A stretch of DNA of 64,000 nucleotides from Hydrogenophaga sp. A37 (GTDB lineage: Bacteria > Pseudomonadota > Gammaproteobacteria > Burkholderiales > Burkholderiaceae_C). A model generated the notes under the pieces. That model was not told where the DNA came from, ran no database searches, and saw only the letters and a program-made list of their open reading frames with translations. The stretch lies in assembly GCF_002001205.1 (NCBI RefSeq), contig NZ_MUNZ01000077.1, positions 1-64,000 on the forward strand. The letters are read 5' to 3'. This document shows positions 16,494 to 27,723 of this stretch, piece after piece (the stretch's first letter is position 1; each line of letters begins with the position of its first letter). A program made the translations under genes and the position numbers.

Positions 16494-16562
16494 AGGAAAG
16501 GCCTGAATTAAAGTCCAATGCATTGATGAGCAACAACCCATGACTTTGAATGGAGGTTCGGG

Positions 16563-17468
16563 ATGACCCTCGTGCAACTGAGGCACTTTGTGGTGCTGGC
16601 CGAGCTGGGGACCTTCGTGCAGGCGTCCAAGGCCCTGTACCTCACGCAACCCGCGCTCACGCGCAGCATCCAGGCGCTGGAAGACGAGCTGGGCGGGCGC
16701 CTGTTCGACCGCCTGGGGCGGCGCATTGCGCTCACGCCGTTCGGGCACGAGGTGCTGCAACGCGCCCGGCGGCTGGTGAGCGATGCGGAAGCGCTCAAAC
16801 AAACCGGAAAAGGCCTGCATGCGGGCCTGATCGGCACCCTGCGCGTGGGCCTGAGCTCGGCGCCAGGCGCCTTGTTGTCGACGCCGCTGATGCTGCACAT
16901 GGCCGAACAACACCCCAAGCTGCAGCTGCAGATTTCACGCGGCAACACGGGGGTGCTGATCGATGCGCTGCGGGAGCAGTTGCTGGACGCCGCGGTGGTG
17001 GACGTGCGCTCGGTGCGGCCCTCGGCCGACCTGCAGATCGCGATGACCTTTGAGCTGGGGGCGGGTTTTCTGGTGCGGCCCGACCACCCGCTGGTCCAGC
17101 GGGGTTGGGCGGTCACCCTTGACGACGTGCTGGCCTACCCGGTGGCGTCCACGCCGCTGAGCGACGAAGTGGCGCGGCTGCTGATCGGGCGCTATGGCCC
17201 GCAAGCGAACCCGGACGACTTGGTGACCTTGCGCTGCGACGAGACCTTGAGCATCGTCGAGGTGGCGCGGCGCAGCCACGCCATCGTGCTCACGGCGGAC
17301 GTCGCGGCGCAAGGGCTGGTGCGGCTGGACATGACGCCACAGCTGGACGCCACGGCGCGCTTCGGTCTGGTCACGCTGGCACAGCGCGAGGAGGCGCCCG
17401 CCCTGCGCATCCTGCGCGAGCAGTTGCCGACGTGGGTGGCGGGTTTCGGGACGCCAGCCGAGGCATGA
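16563..17468 (+). CDS. LysR-family transcriptional regulator
   Basis: A 301-residue regulator with the N-terminal winged helix (residues about 1-60, with Ala-Ser-Lys-Ala-Leu-Tyr-Leu-Thr-Gln-Pro-Ala-Leu) and a periplasmic-binding-fold co-inducer domain. TGGAGGT precedes ATG 16563. It is transcribed away from the M20/Bug/dadA unit, so control of that unit by the amidohydrolase substrate or product is the simplest model. Confidence 0.93.
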   Translation: MTLVQLRHFVVLAELGTFVQASKALYLTQPALTRSIQALEDELGGRLFDRLGRRIALTPFGHEVLQRARRLVSDAEALKQTGKGLHAGLIGTLRVGLSSAPGALLSTPLMLHMAEQHPKLQLQISRGNTGVLIDALREQLLDAAVVDVRSVRPSADLQIAMTFELGAGFLVRPDHPLVQRGWAVTLDDVLAYPVASTPLSDEVARLLIGRYGPQANPDDLVTLRCDETLSIVEVARRSHAIVLTADVAAQGLVRLDMTPQLDATARFGLVTLAQREEAPALRILREQLPTWVAGFGTPAEA

Positions 17469-17470
17469 AA

Positions 17471-17494
17471 AAAGGCGCCACCGGCGCCCTTGTT
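17471..17494. terminator. Bidirectional terminator between lysR and gcvP
   Basis: AAA-GGCGCC-ACC-GGCGCC-CTTGTT: a 6-bp GC stem flanked by an A run and a T-rich tail, in the 43-bp gap between convergent genes. Confidence 0.7.
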
Positions 17495-17511
17495 AATTCC
17501 AGCCCGTTCGT

Positions 17512-20445
<2,934 letters not shown>

Positions 20446-20537
20446 GGGAATACCTTGTTGCAAGGGGAAGTCAGAAGTTCAAGACGGTGAATCGCACCCG
20501 CAGCCAGCGAGGTGACTCGATTCGAGGTTGTTGTCTT

Positions 20538-20660
20538 GCCCCTTCCCCCTCTGGGGGAAGGCTGGGATGGGGGCTCGTGTCGAAACGAGCGAACGTGGCA
20601 AACAGGCATCTTGGCGCCACCAGCCCCCACCCCAACCCTCCCCCAGAGGGGGAGGGAGCC
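20538..20660. repeat. Long inverted repeat between gcvH and gcvP
   Basis: Arms of about 35 bp (CCCCTTCCCCCTCTGGGGGA..., and its near complement ending AGAGGGGGAGGGAGCC) flank about 50 bp of interior sequence. Each arm also contains its own small CCCCCTCTGGGGG palindrome. On the minus strand it starts six bases after the gcvH stop. It differs from the other stop-anchored repeats and looks like a MITE- or REP-like dispersed element; no coding capacity is seen. Confidence 0.75.
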
Positions 20661-20666
20661 CAAACG

Positions 20667-21032
20667 TCAAGCGGAGAAAGCGGTGTAAGCGGTTTCGTCG
20701 AGCAGGGCGTCGATCTGCGAGGCGTCCGACAGCTTGACCTTGAAGAACCAGCCAGCGCCCAGCGGGTCGCTGTTGGCCAGTGAAGGGTCGTTGCGCAGGG
20801 CCTCATTCACTTCGGTGACTTCGCCGCTGATGGGCATGTACACGTCGGCCGCGGCCTTGACGGACTCGACCACACCGGCCACGTCCTTTTGTGCGAAGGT
20901 CTTGCCCACTTCGGGCAGGTCCACGAACACCACGTCGCCCAGCGCGTCCTGCGCGTGGTGGGTGATGCCGACGGTGGCGATGTCGCCGTCAACGGTGATC
21001 CATTCGTGGTCTTCGGTGTACTTGGTGGTCAT
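20667..21032 (-). CDS. gcvH: Glycine cleavage system H protein
   Basis: The 121-residue lipoyl carrier that shuttles the aminomethyl group between GcvP, GcvT and the L protein. The lipoylation site is Lys59 in Val-Glu-Ser-Val-Lys-Ala. Length and fold match the family. It lies 35 bp after gcvT. No lpd-type L protein gene is in the cluster, which is normal because it is shared with 2-oxoacid dehydrogenases. Confidence 0.97.
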   Translation of the reverse strand: MTTKYTEDHEWITVDGDIATVGITHHAQDALGDVVFVDLPEVGKTFAQKDVAGVVESVKAAADVYMPISGEVTEVNEALRNDPSLANSDPLGAGWFFKVKLSDASQIDALLDETAYTAFSA

Positions 21033-21067
21033 GGGGGCTCCGGTGAAGAAAGTTGGAAAGGGCTGAT

Positions 21068-22195
21068 TCAGCCGCGGAAGTATCTATTGGGAACGAAGGG
21101 CATGGGCGCGATTTCCATCGGCACGGCCTTGCCGCGCACGAGGGCGTTGATGCGGGTGCCGATGGCGGCGAATTCGGAGGCGACGTAACCGATGGCGACC
21201 GGTTTGTCGGCCGTGGGGCCGAGCAGGCCGCTGGTGACTTCGCCGATTTTCTGGCCGTCCAGGCTTTGCAGTTCGACGTGCTCCCTCACTGGCACACGCT
21301 CCAGCGCGATCAGGCCGACGCGCTTGCGCGTCAGGGCTTCGGTGCTGTCGAGCTGGCCCAGCACGCGCTCGGCACCCGGGAACCCGCCGGCGCGTTCGCC
21401 ACCGGTGCGGCGCACTTTCTGCATCGCCCAGTTCAGCGCGGCTTCCACCGGCGTGGTGGTGGTGTCGATGTCGTTGCCGTACAAGCACAGACCGGCTTCG
21501 AGGCGCAGCGAGTTGCGCGCGCCCAGGCCAACGGGTTTGACTTCGGGCAACGCGAGCAGGGCGCGGGCAAAGGCTTCGGCGCTGGCAGCGGGCAGGGAGA
21601 TTTCGCAGCCGTCTTCGCCGGTGTAGCCGCTGCGGGTGACGAACAGGTCGGCTCCGTTCCAAGTGAACGCGGCACCGGTCATGAACACCAGCTTTTCCAC
21701 GCCGGGCAGCAGGCGCTGCAGCGCAGTCACGGCCTGCGGGCCCTGCAGGGCGAGCAGGGCGCGGTCGAACTGCGGGGTGACGGTGCAGCGGCCACCGATG
21801 CGCGCCTGAATGTGCGCCAGGTCGCCGTGTTTGCAGGCGCCGTTGACGATGACAAAAATGTCAGAGCCCCGGTTCACAAACATCAGGTCGTCGATGATGC
21901 CGCCCTCGTCGGTGAGCAACAGGCCGTAGCGCTGCTTGTTCAGACCCAGACCGATCACGTCCACCGGCATCAATGATTCAAATGCAGCAGCGGCATCGGG
22001 GCCAGAGAGCGTGAGCTGGCCCATGTGCGACACGTCGAACAGGCCGGCGGCATTGCGCGTGTGGTGGTGCTCGGCCTTCAGGCCAGCTGGGTACTGCACG
22101 GGCATGCTGTAGCCGGCAAAGGGCACCATGCGCGCACCGAGTTCAAGGTGCAAGGCGTTGAGCGGGGTCTGGAGCAGGGCGGTGGTGTCGGACAC
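21068..22195 (-). CDS. gcvT: Aminomethyltransferase, T protein (GTG start)
   Basis: It transfers the methylene group from GcvH to tetrahydrofolate. The 375-residue product has the folate-binding domain with Phe-Asp-Val-Ser-His-Met-Gly near residue 56 and the family's C-terminal barrel. GTG 22195 is chosen because it gives the normal length and has CGAGAG upstream; the longer open frame runs back into the riboswitch platform. It is the first gene behind the second glycine riboswitch. Confidence 0.95.
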   Translation of the reverse strand: MSDTTALLQTPLNALHLELGARMVPFAGYSMPVQYPAGLKAEHHHTRNAAGLFDVSHMGQLTLSGPDAAAAFESLMPVDVIGLGLNKQRYGLLLTDEGGIIDDLMFVNRGSDIFVIVNGACKHGDLAHIQARIGGRCTVTPQFDRALLALQGPQAVTALQRLLPGVEKLVFMTGAAFTWNGADLFVTRSGYTGEDGCEISLPAASAEAFARALLALPEVKPVGLGARNSLRLEAGLCLYGNDIDTTTTPVEAALNWAMQKVRRTGGERAGGFPGAERVLGQLDSTEALTRKRVGLIALERVPVREHVELQSLDGQKIGEVTSGLLGPTADKPVAIGYVASEFAAIGTRINALVRGKAVPMEIAPMPFVPNRYFRG

Positions 22196-22215
22196 GGGCG
22201 GACTCTCGTGGTCAT

Positions 22216-22279
22216 GTGGGGCAGAACCCGCGACACCGGGGTGGCGGGGACAACACGGTTCATCCGTGTGCTGCCCCAC
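22216..22279 (-). promoter_or_regulatory. Candidate expression platform of the gcvT glycine riboswitch
   Basis: On the minus strand GTGGGGCAG directly after aptamer 2 is complementary over 9 bp to CTGCCCCAC about 45 nt downstream, with an inner CACACGG/CCGTGTT stem. The closing stem ends about 20 nt before the GTG start of gcvT, so folding could mask or expose the ribosome site. Confidence 0.5.
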
Positions 22280-22495
22280 TGTCCGCTTTACCTGAGAGAT
22301 TCACGCGGGCGATGCCACGTTTGCTCCTTCGGTGGGCCGCCAGACCCGTGTGGGCAGCGGCCTCTCTCCAGTGGGGGACACCGACCCTGCGGGCGGTGGT
22401 TGCCAGTCCTTTTGCCTGAGCGTTCAGGACCGGTGAACCGGTCGCCTGCGCCTTCGGCGGCTTCACGGGGAAGCGCTCTCCTGACTGGCAGGAGT
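22272..22495 (-). ncRNA. Tandem glycine riboswitch upstream of gcvT-gcvH-gcvP
   Basis: Two aptamers on the minus strand. The first (about 22490-22402) has GGAGAGCGC, CCGCCGAAGGCGCAGGCG and GCTCAGGCAAAAGGACTGG. The second (about 22375-22280) has GGAGAGAGG, CCACCGAAGGAGCAAACG and AATCTCTCAGGTAAAGCGGAC. Placement in front of the glycine cleavage operon is the classical location, where glycine usually turns expression on. Positions 22496-22599 hold nothing I can identify. Confidence 0.95.
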
Positions 22496-22599
22496 TTACC
22501 GGAAACGCGGTGTAAGGCGCTCATCTGAGTGCCTGCGCCCTGCGGCTGCAGTGCGAGTTTTGCTTGGGAACGGCCCCGGTGCGGCGCTCACGCCGTGCA

Positions 22600-23109
22600 T
22601 CAGGCCATGTCCAGCAGCAGATCGGCCGGCAGCAGCTTGGCGAGGCGCTCGCTGATCCCGTCGGCGCGCTGGCTGCCTGCCAAGCGTTCCACGTCCACGA
22701 TCATCGCCCGCCCTACGGTCAGCATGGCGCCAGCGTCGCGGGCCTCTCGCAGCGCCTCTCGGTAATGCAGGGCCAGCGTTTTGTCGCGCGGCGCAAAGAG
22801 GCGCTCGCTCAGGTCAAAGAGGAACATGCGTGCAGTGGCCAGTGATCGGGTGCCGGCAAACGGGTCGCCATGGGCCACGGCCGGGGCCGCTCGGGGCACT
22901 GGCGCCGGAGCGTGCGCGCCCTTGCGCTCAATGAACCCATGGCTCAGCAAGCGGTCCAGCAGCGCACGCCCATCGCCGCCGAACAGGGTGGCAAGGGATG
23001 CTTCAGTGGTTTGCCCGTCCGCCAACAGCAGAATGGCCCGCTCGCGCTGGCCCAGCGAGCGGTGGCCAACGCGCAGTTCCTGGCGGCCTTTTTCGGTTTT
23101 GATCAGCAT
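22600..23109 (-). CDS. Uncharacterised protein with winged-helix-like N-terminus
   Basis: A 169-residue soluble protein. Residues about 20-62 resemble a small helical or winged-helix module (Arg-Glu-Arg-Ala-Ile-Leu-Leu-Leu-Ala-Asp-Gly...Leu-Leu-Ser-His-Gly-Phe-Ile-Glu). An Ala/Pro-rich linker (about 66-80) and a Leu/Ala/Arg-rich helical C-terminal half follow. There is no signal peptide or membrane helix. Start ATG 23109 has GGAG upstream. It stands alone between the glycine riboswitch and a membrane protein. I do not recognise the family; a DNA-binding or regulatory role is possible but unproven. Confidence 0.7.
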   Translation of the reverse strand: MLIKTEKGRQELRVGHRSLGQRERAILLLADGQTTEASLATLFGGDGRALLDRLLSHGFIERKGAHAPAPVPRAAPAVAHGDPFAGTRSLATARMFLFDLSERLFAPRDKTLALHYREALREARDAGAMLTVGRAMIVDVERLAGSQRADGISERLAKLLPADLLLDMA

Positions 23110-23218
23110 TCGCTACTCCAACAACGTGGATGGATGCTGCCGGGCCACCATGTCGGAGGCGTTACACGCCGGATGTTCCGGGATGGACGGTCTTTTGGGC
23201 CGCTTGGGCGGTACAGGG

Positions 23219-25381
23219 TCAGCCCACCAGCCGCTGCGGGCCGGCGCGCCGACCGCGCGCTCGCCAGCGGAGCCACAGTGTGCGCAGCACCAGCACGAAC
23301 GCCAGCAGCATCATCGGGTGCGCGGGCGTGGAGTAGCGCGGGATGTTGTGGGTCAGGAAGGCATAGAACACCAGCAACCCGACGGGCAGCACGGTCACCG
23401 CCACCCACTGCGCGTGGCGGCGCAGCAGCCCGTAGAAAAACACGCCGAACAGACTCACGCCGGCCAGCAAATTGAGCACCTCCCCGATGGCGTCTTGCGT
23501 TTCCAGAGACACCCACGGTACCTCCACCTTCTTGAAACTCCAGAAGCCGTGCCAGAAGAAGGGCAGGGTCATGACCACGTGCCGCCAGGGCCGCTCCTTG
23601 AGCAACTGGAAGGCCTCGGCCTTCAGCTCGTCGCCCACGGCCTGGTCGGGGTTGGGGTGACCCTGGTCGCGCAGCTGGAACACGCGCTGGTTGTACTGGG
23701 CGGCAGCGTGGTAGTGGAAGCTGATCGCCTCTTCAGGTTGGCCCGCATAGGCCGCGCGCCGGTCTGACTCCCAGAAGGTGGAGAGGTAGCGGTTGTGGCG
23801 CTGCCAGCGACCACCGCGCTCGAAATCACCGGGCGCAGCGGCCAGCTGGGTGCCAGCCACGGCTTTTTTGTACAGAGACGGGCTGTGGTCGTAGATCAGG
23901 CCCAGCACCTCGTCGTTGCTCATGTTGTTGAGGTGGGCGCGGCCCCAGAGGATCAGCCCGCCGCGCTCGGTGATGCGCATGTTGCCGAACTGCGCCTGGT
24001 TGCGCAGCAGCCAGGGCGAGAGCGTGAGCAGGAAGGTGGTGCTCATGGCCAGGCCCCAGACCATCACGCGGGTGAAAGCGAAGCGGTCGGGCCGGCGCGC
24101 CACCAGCAGCGCGAGCATCAGCAAGGGCACCGCTGCCGCCCCGATGTAGACGAAAGATGCCTTGCCCAGCGCCAGCAGCCCCATCAACACGCCCGAGCCC
24201 AGGAACCATGCCATCGACTGCTTTTGCACCGAGCGCAAGAGCCCAAAGGTGGCCCAGATCATGAGTGTGGCGGTGGAGAGCTCGGTGTAGAGCGTGTCGA
24301 TGTAGGTGCCACCGTGGAAAAAGATCTGGAAAGCCAGCCCTGCGGCAACGACCCCGATCAGGTTGTTGCCGCCCACGCGCAGGGCGAGCATCCAGATGCC
24401 CACCAGCCCCGCGTACACCCAGAACAGGTTGCTCAACTTGGCCGTGCGGGCGAATTCGCCCGAACGGAAGTCCGCGAACGGCCGGTTCACCGCCTCGGGC
24501 ACCGCGAGCTTGAGGTGCAGCCCCACCAGCAAAGGGTCCAGCGGTTCGCGGAAATTGGTGGGCCTGAGGCGTTCGCCGGTGTCGAGGGAAAAGGTGTTGT
24601 GCTTGAAGACGTTGACCGCCATCAACAGGTTCTGGATGCCGTCGCCGAGGATCGGGTCGTCCGATATTCGGTCGGCTGCGCGGTAGGTGAGGGCCAGGCA
24701 CACCACCATTGGCACGATCCATCCACGGGCGACGATCTGGCGCAGCCGGGCGTGATGTTGGGGCCTCTCGCGTTTCAGGCGGTCCAGTGCGACGTCCAGC
24801 AGCAGCCACAAAAGCCCCGCAACCAGGCCGGCGAGAAGGGCCGCCGGCAGCTGCTGGGCCATGCGCGGCTTGATCACCGACCGGGGCAGTTGAAAGAGGA
24901 AATGGGGGTCGTGGCCGGTGCCATGCAGGCGGATCACATCGGGGTCGACGCCGTCGATGACCATGTCCTGCATGCCGAACATGGCGGCCTGGAACGTCGA
25001 ACCGACGAGGCTGAGCTGGCCCCAGCGGCTGCTCATTTCGATCGCGCCGATCTCCACCGTGCCAGGCCCGGTGATCGGGTCCATGCGGATCTGGGTGAAT
25101 TGGCGCAGGCTGTTGATCTCGATGGTGTGCCGCTGCCAGATCCCTGCCTTGGTGTAACGGGTGGCGTTCTGGCGCTCGCTGAAGACCGCGTCGGGGCCGG
25201 CGTAATAGAACTGGAACGGTCCGGCGCGTTCGGTCCGCATGTCGAACGACACCTGGAGGTCGCGGTTCAGCCGAGACAAGGACAAGGCCACGATGGTGGC
25301 CAGCAGGACCACGACCGCGGCCCGAAGAAGAATGTGCGCCGGTGTGCGGCTGCGCAGCAGCGTTTGAAGCGCCAGAAACAT
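23219..25381 (-). CDS. Polytopic membrane protein, GT39/ArnT-like glycosyltransferase fold
   Basis: A large integral membrane protein of 720 residues from ATG 25381. It has an N-terminal transmembrane helix, a lumenal beta-rich domain (about 35-185), and then about ten hydrophobic segments. The Ser-Asp-Asp-Pro-Ile motif after the second helix resembles the acidic pair of GT-C glycosyltransferases that use lipid-linked sugars. The C-terminal part has further helices and a basic tail. A GTG at 25516 would add 45 mostly charged residues without a ribosome site; I prefer 25381 but the choice is open. No partner genes for glycan synthesis are adjacent, so the substrate is unknown. Confidence 0.7.
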   Translation of the reverse strand: MFLALQTLLRSRTPAHILLRAAVVVLLATIVALSLSRLNRDLQVSFDMRTERAGPFQFYYAGPDAVFSERQNATRYTKAGIWQRHTIEINSLRQFTQIRMDPITGPGTVEIGAIEMSSRWGQLSLVGSTFQAAMFGMQDMVIDGVDPDVIRLHGTGHDPHFLFQLPRSVIKPRMAQQLPAALLAGLVAGLLWLLLDVALDRLKRERPQHHARLRQIVARGWIVPMVVCLALTYRAADRISDDPILGDGIQNLLMAVNVFKHNTFSLDTGERLRPTNFREPLDPLLVGLHLKLAVPEAVNRPFADFRSGEFARTAKLSNLFWVYAGLVGIWMLALRVGGNNLIGVVAAGLAFQIFFHGGTYIDTLYTELSTATLMIWATFGLLRSVQKQSMAWFLGSGVLMGLLALGKASFVYIGAAAVPLLMLALLVARRPDRFAFTRVMVWGLAMSTTFLLTLSPWLLRNQAQFGNMRITERGGLILWGRAHLNNMSNDEVLGLIYDHSPSLYKKAVAGTQLAAAPGDFERGGRWQRHNRYLSTFWESDRRAAYAGQPEEAISFHYHAAAQYNQRVFQLRDQGHPNPDQAVGDELKAEAFQLLKERPWRHVVMTLPFFWHGFWSFKKVEVPWVSLETQDAIGEVLNLLAGVSLFGVFFYGLLRRHAQWVAVTVLPVGLLVFYAFLTHNIPRYSTPAHPMMLLAFVLVLRTLWLRWRARGRRAGPQRLVG

Positions 25382-25623
25382 GCAAAACCACCTGATCTCG
25401 TGGAAAGGGCGCCGGGGTTTCCTGACCCTGGACACCGTCAATTTTGGGGGGTTTTGTACTGCTTCTCCGTCGCGGGTTCGGAGAAACAATAACTTTCGGA
25501 TGATAGGGTTCGACACTTAAGAAGCTTTTAGGAGCGTGAACAAATTGCCCCTCGCCTGGGGGACATGTTGCGCTGCGGAAACACTCAGCCGGACGGGCTG
25601 AGGGATGGCGTGCAGGGCACCCT

Positions 25624-26271
25624 TCAGAAGAAGAGGCCTTGCGCCTCGTTCCAGCCGATCTGGCGTTGTGCCCGGTGCTGCACGGCTTCGATGCGGCGCG
25701 CGTTGGGCTCGTCGGTGGACGCGATCCAGGCCAGCGCTTCTTCGCGGCTGCGGCCGAACCGCTGGTGGCGCTGCGCCAAGCGCTCCAGCCGCAGGTCGGG
25801 CGCCACCTGCAGGTACCAGACCTCGTCGAGCAGGCCGGCCACCGGTTGCCAGGGGCCATCGTCCAGCAGCAGGTAGTTGCCTTCGGTGACGATCAGTGGC
25901 GTGGTTGGGAACACGGGCAGTGCGCCGGCCACGGGCTCCTCGATCTCACGCCGGAAGTCGGGCGCGTAGACCACCTCGCCCGCCACCGGTTCGCGCAAGC
26001 GCCGCAGCAGCGAGGCGTAGCCTGCGGCGTCAAAGGTGTCGGGTGCGCCCTTGCGCGAGGCGCGCCCCAGGCGCTCCAGCTCGGCCTGCGCCAGGTGAAA
26101 ACCATCCATGGGCACCGCTTGAGCGCGATGGCCCACGGCCTGCACCATCAGGCTGGCGAGGGTGGACTTGCCGGCGCCGGGTGGGCCGACGACACCCAGC
26201 AGGCGCCGGGGGCCGCTCGCCAGCGCTCGCAGGTGCTTGATCAGGTCGGGGTGAAGGGCGGGCGCGGTCAT
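25624..26271 (-). CDS. P-loop nucleoside/phosphoribulokinase-family kinase
   Basis: A 215-residue cytoplasmic kinase with a Walker A GPPGAGKST near residue 29, a Pro-Met-Asp-Gly-Phe-His substrate motif, and Val-Thr-Glu-Gly-Asn-Tyr-Leu-Leu-Leu. It resembles the uridine-kinase/phosphoribulokinase superfamily proteins usually annotated as nucleoside/nucleotide kinase or fructose-transport kinase. ATG 26271 removes a poorly conserved upstream stretch of 24 codons that overlaps repeat sequence. The physiological substrate is not predictable from context. 25510-25620 before the next gene holds no feature I recognise. Confidence 0.8.
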   Translation of the reverse strand: MTAPALHPDLIKHLRALASGPRRLLGVVGPPGAGKSTLASLMVQAVGHRAQAVPMDGFHLAQAELERLGRASRKGAPDTFDAAGYASLLRRLREPVAGEVVYAPDFRREIEEPVAGALPVFPTTPLIVTEGNYLLLDDGPWQPVAGLLDEVWYLQVAPDLRLERLAQRHQRFGRSREEALAWIASTDEPNARRIEAVQHRAQRQIGWNEAQGLFF

Positions 26272-26325
26272 GGCCGATGAATGTATCGCAGGCTGGGGTG
26301 AAACACCCCCCGCGCCGCATGACAC

Positions 26326-26433
26326 AGCCGAGCCCAGGGGCACCGCCGGGCCGGCTTTGCTGGACGGCCAGTGCCGTCCCCCTCCCGCCGAAGGCGAGAG
26401 AGGGGGGGGGACGCGAAGCGGCGCGGGGGTGCT
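26326..26433 (-). repeat. Stop-anchored GC-rich repeat, copy 4
   Basis: On the minus strand it begins right after the TGA of the gene at 26434 with AGCACCCCCGCGCCGCTTCG and contains the CCCCCCTCTCTCGCC/GGCGGGAGGGGG palindrome and the GGCCGTCCAGCAAAGCCGGC arm. It is the longest intact copy and is almost identical to copy 3 except for the extended central palindrome. Confidence 0.8.
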
Positions 26434-27723
26434 TCACTTCGGGACATGCAACCGTTCGCGGGTTTGCTGAAGGTGTTCGCGCAGCGTGTACCAGCGGTCG
26501 GCATAGCGGTCGGGAAGTTCCATGGTCGAGACCTCCTGCTCCAGGTGGTCGAGCCGACGCACAAACGGGTGCAGGACTGCGGGTTCACCCGGCGCGGCGC
26601 GCAGGATCTCTTCTTCGAGGAACTTGAGCTCGCCGTAGAAGTGCTGCAGCGCGGCGTCCACCCGCCAGTCGATGTAGCGGGGAGCCCGAAACAGCAAGGC
26701 CGCGCCCAGCAAACCCATGGGCAGCAACGCGTAGAGCACCAACTCGGCCCACTGCGCGGTGCCGTAGGGCAACTGGGTTTCCAGCCACGGGCGGCCGCCC
26801 CTGAAATGCCATGCAGCGGTGGGTGAGACCGGAAAGTCGCTGCCCACTGCGGACGGGTACAGGCCCTGCCCTTCGAGAAAGCCGGTCATCACGTGCAGCT
26901 CGCCCGCCACGTCCAGCAGCGCGCGCTGCAGGGCGGGGTGCAGGTCGGGTCGCACCAGCAGGTGGGTGAGGGTCACGACCGTGGGCAGGTCGGCGGCGGG
27001 CAGGTTGCTGCGCAACTCGATGGAGCCCTGCGGCATGATCACCGCGCGCAGCCTGTGCTCACGTGTGGCGAGCAGACCGGCGCGTTCCACGCCGAGCATG
27101 TGCACGCCGTCCATCCGCGCCAGGGTGGCGGCGGTCTGCGAGTCGCCGGTGGCGACATGAACCACCGCATCGACACGGCCTTCGCTGAGGGCGCTGATCG
27201 CCGCGTCGCCCACGTCGGTGGTGAAGCTCACTTCGTCTGGCCGGATGCCCACGTGCCGCAGCAGCAGTTCGGCCGCGAGGCGGCTGGACGAGCCGGGCGC
27301 CGCGCTGGCGATGCGCTGGCCTTTGAGCTGCGACAGGCTGTGGATGCCCTCGCGGGCGAACAGCCAGACGATCTCATGGCCGATCACCGCCAGCGCCTGC
27401 ACCTCGCCCCCTTGCGGCGCGTAGAGGCCTTGGGCGAAGCTCACGTCCAGACCCGCACCACCGTGGGCCAGGCGCTCCAGTGGCGCCTGCGGTCGGTCGT
27501 GGGTGACGATGTCCACCGCAATGCCCAGGTGCTCCAGCCGGGCGGCGTAGGCCCTGGCCAGCGCGAGGTAGCTGCTTTGCCCCGGCCCGGCGCCGATGAC
27601 CACGCGCGCAGGGGGCAGCGGTTTCCAGACCCACAGCGTCACCGCGAGCAGGGCGAACACCGCCAGCAGCACCGGCAGGTAGATCAGCCACCAGCGGCGG
27701 CGGTAGAGCAGCAGGAGTTTCAT
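26434..27723 (-). CDS. Membrane-anchored TAXI-type TRAP substrate-binding protein (paralogue A)
   Basis: A 429-residue protein with an uncleaved N-terminal helix (about 12-34) and a TAXI-family solute-binding domain (about 40-310). That domain contains Ile-Gly-Ala-Gly-Pro-Gly-Gln-Ser-Ser-Tyr and the Gly-Ser-Ser-Ser-Arg element. A second transmembrane helix lies near 325-345, and a charged helical C-terminal tail contains Tyr-Gly-Glu-Leu-Lys-Phe-Leu-Glu-Glu. The layout, with the binding domain between two membrane helices and a cytoplasmic tail, suggests a sensor or docking role instead of a soluble receptor. Its start overlaps the stop of the next paralogue (ATGA). No TRAP permease is present. 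Confidence 0.8.
   Translation of the reverse strand: MKLLLLYRRRWWLIYLPVLLAVFALLAVTLWVWKPLPPARVVIGAGPGQSSYLALARAYAARLEHLGIAVDIVTHDRPQAPLERLAHGGAGLDVSFAQGLYAPQGGEVQALAVIGHEIVWLFAREGIHSLSQLKGQRIASAAPGSSSRLAAELLLRHVGIRPDEVSFTTDVGDAAISALSEGRVDAVVHVATGDSQTAATLARMDGVHMLGVERAGLLATREHRLRAVIMPQGSIELRSNLPAADLPTVVTLTHLLVRPDLHPALQRALLDVAGELHVMTGFLEGQGLYPSAVGSDFPVSPTAAWHFRGGRPWLETQLPYGTAQWAELVLYALLPMGLLGAALLFRAPRYIDWRVDAALQHFYGELKFLEEEILRAAPGEPAVLHPFVRRLDHLEQEVSTMELPDRYADRWYTLREHLQQTRERLHVPK

Noticed and set aside
23795-25492. 565-codon plus-strand frame opposite the GT39-like gene
   Set aside because: Antisense shadow with low-complexity His/Gln/Glu-rich translation; no ribosome site and no domain recognised.
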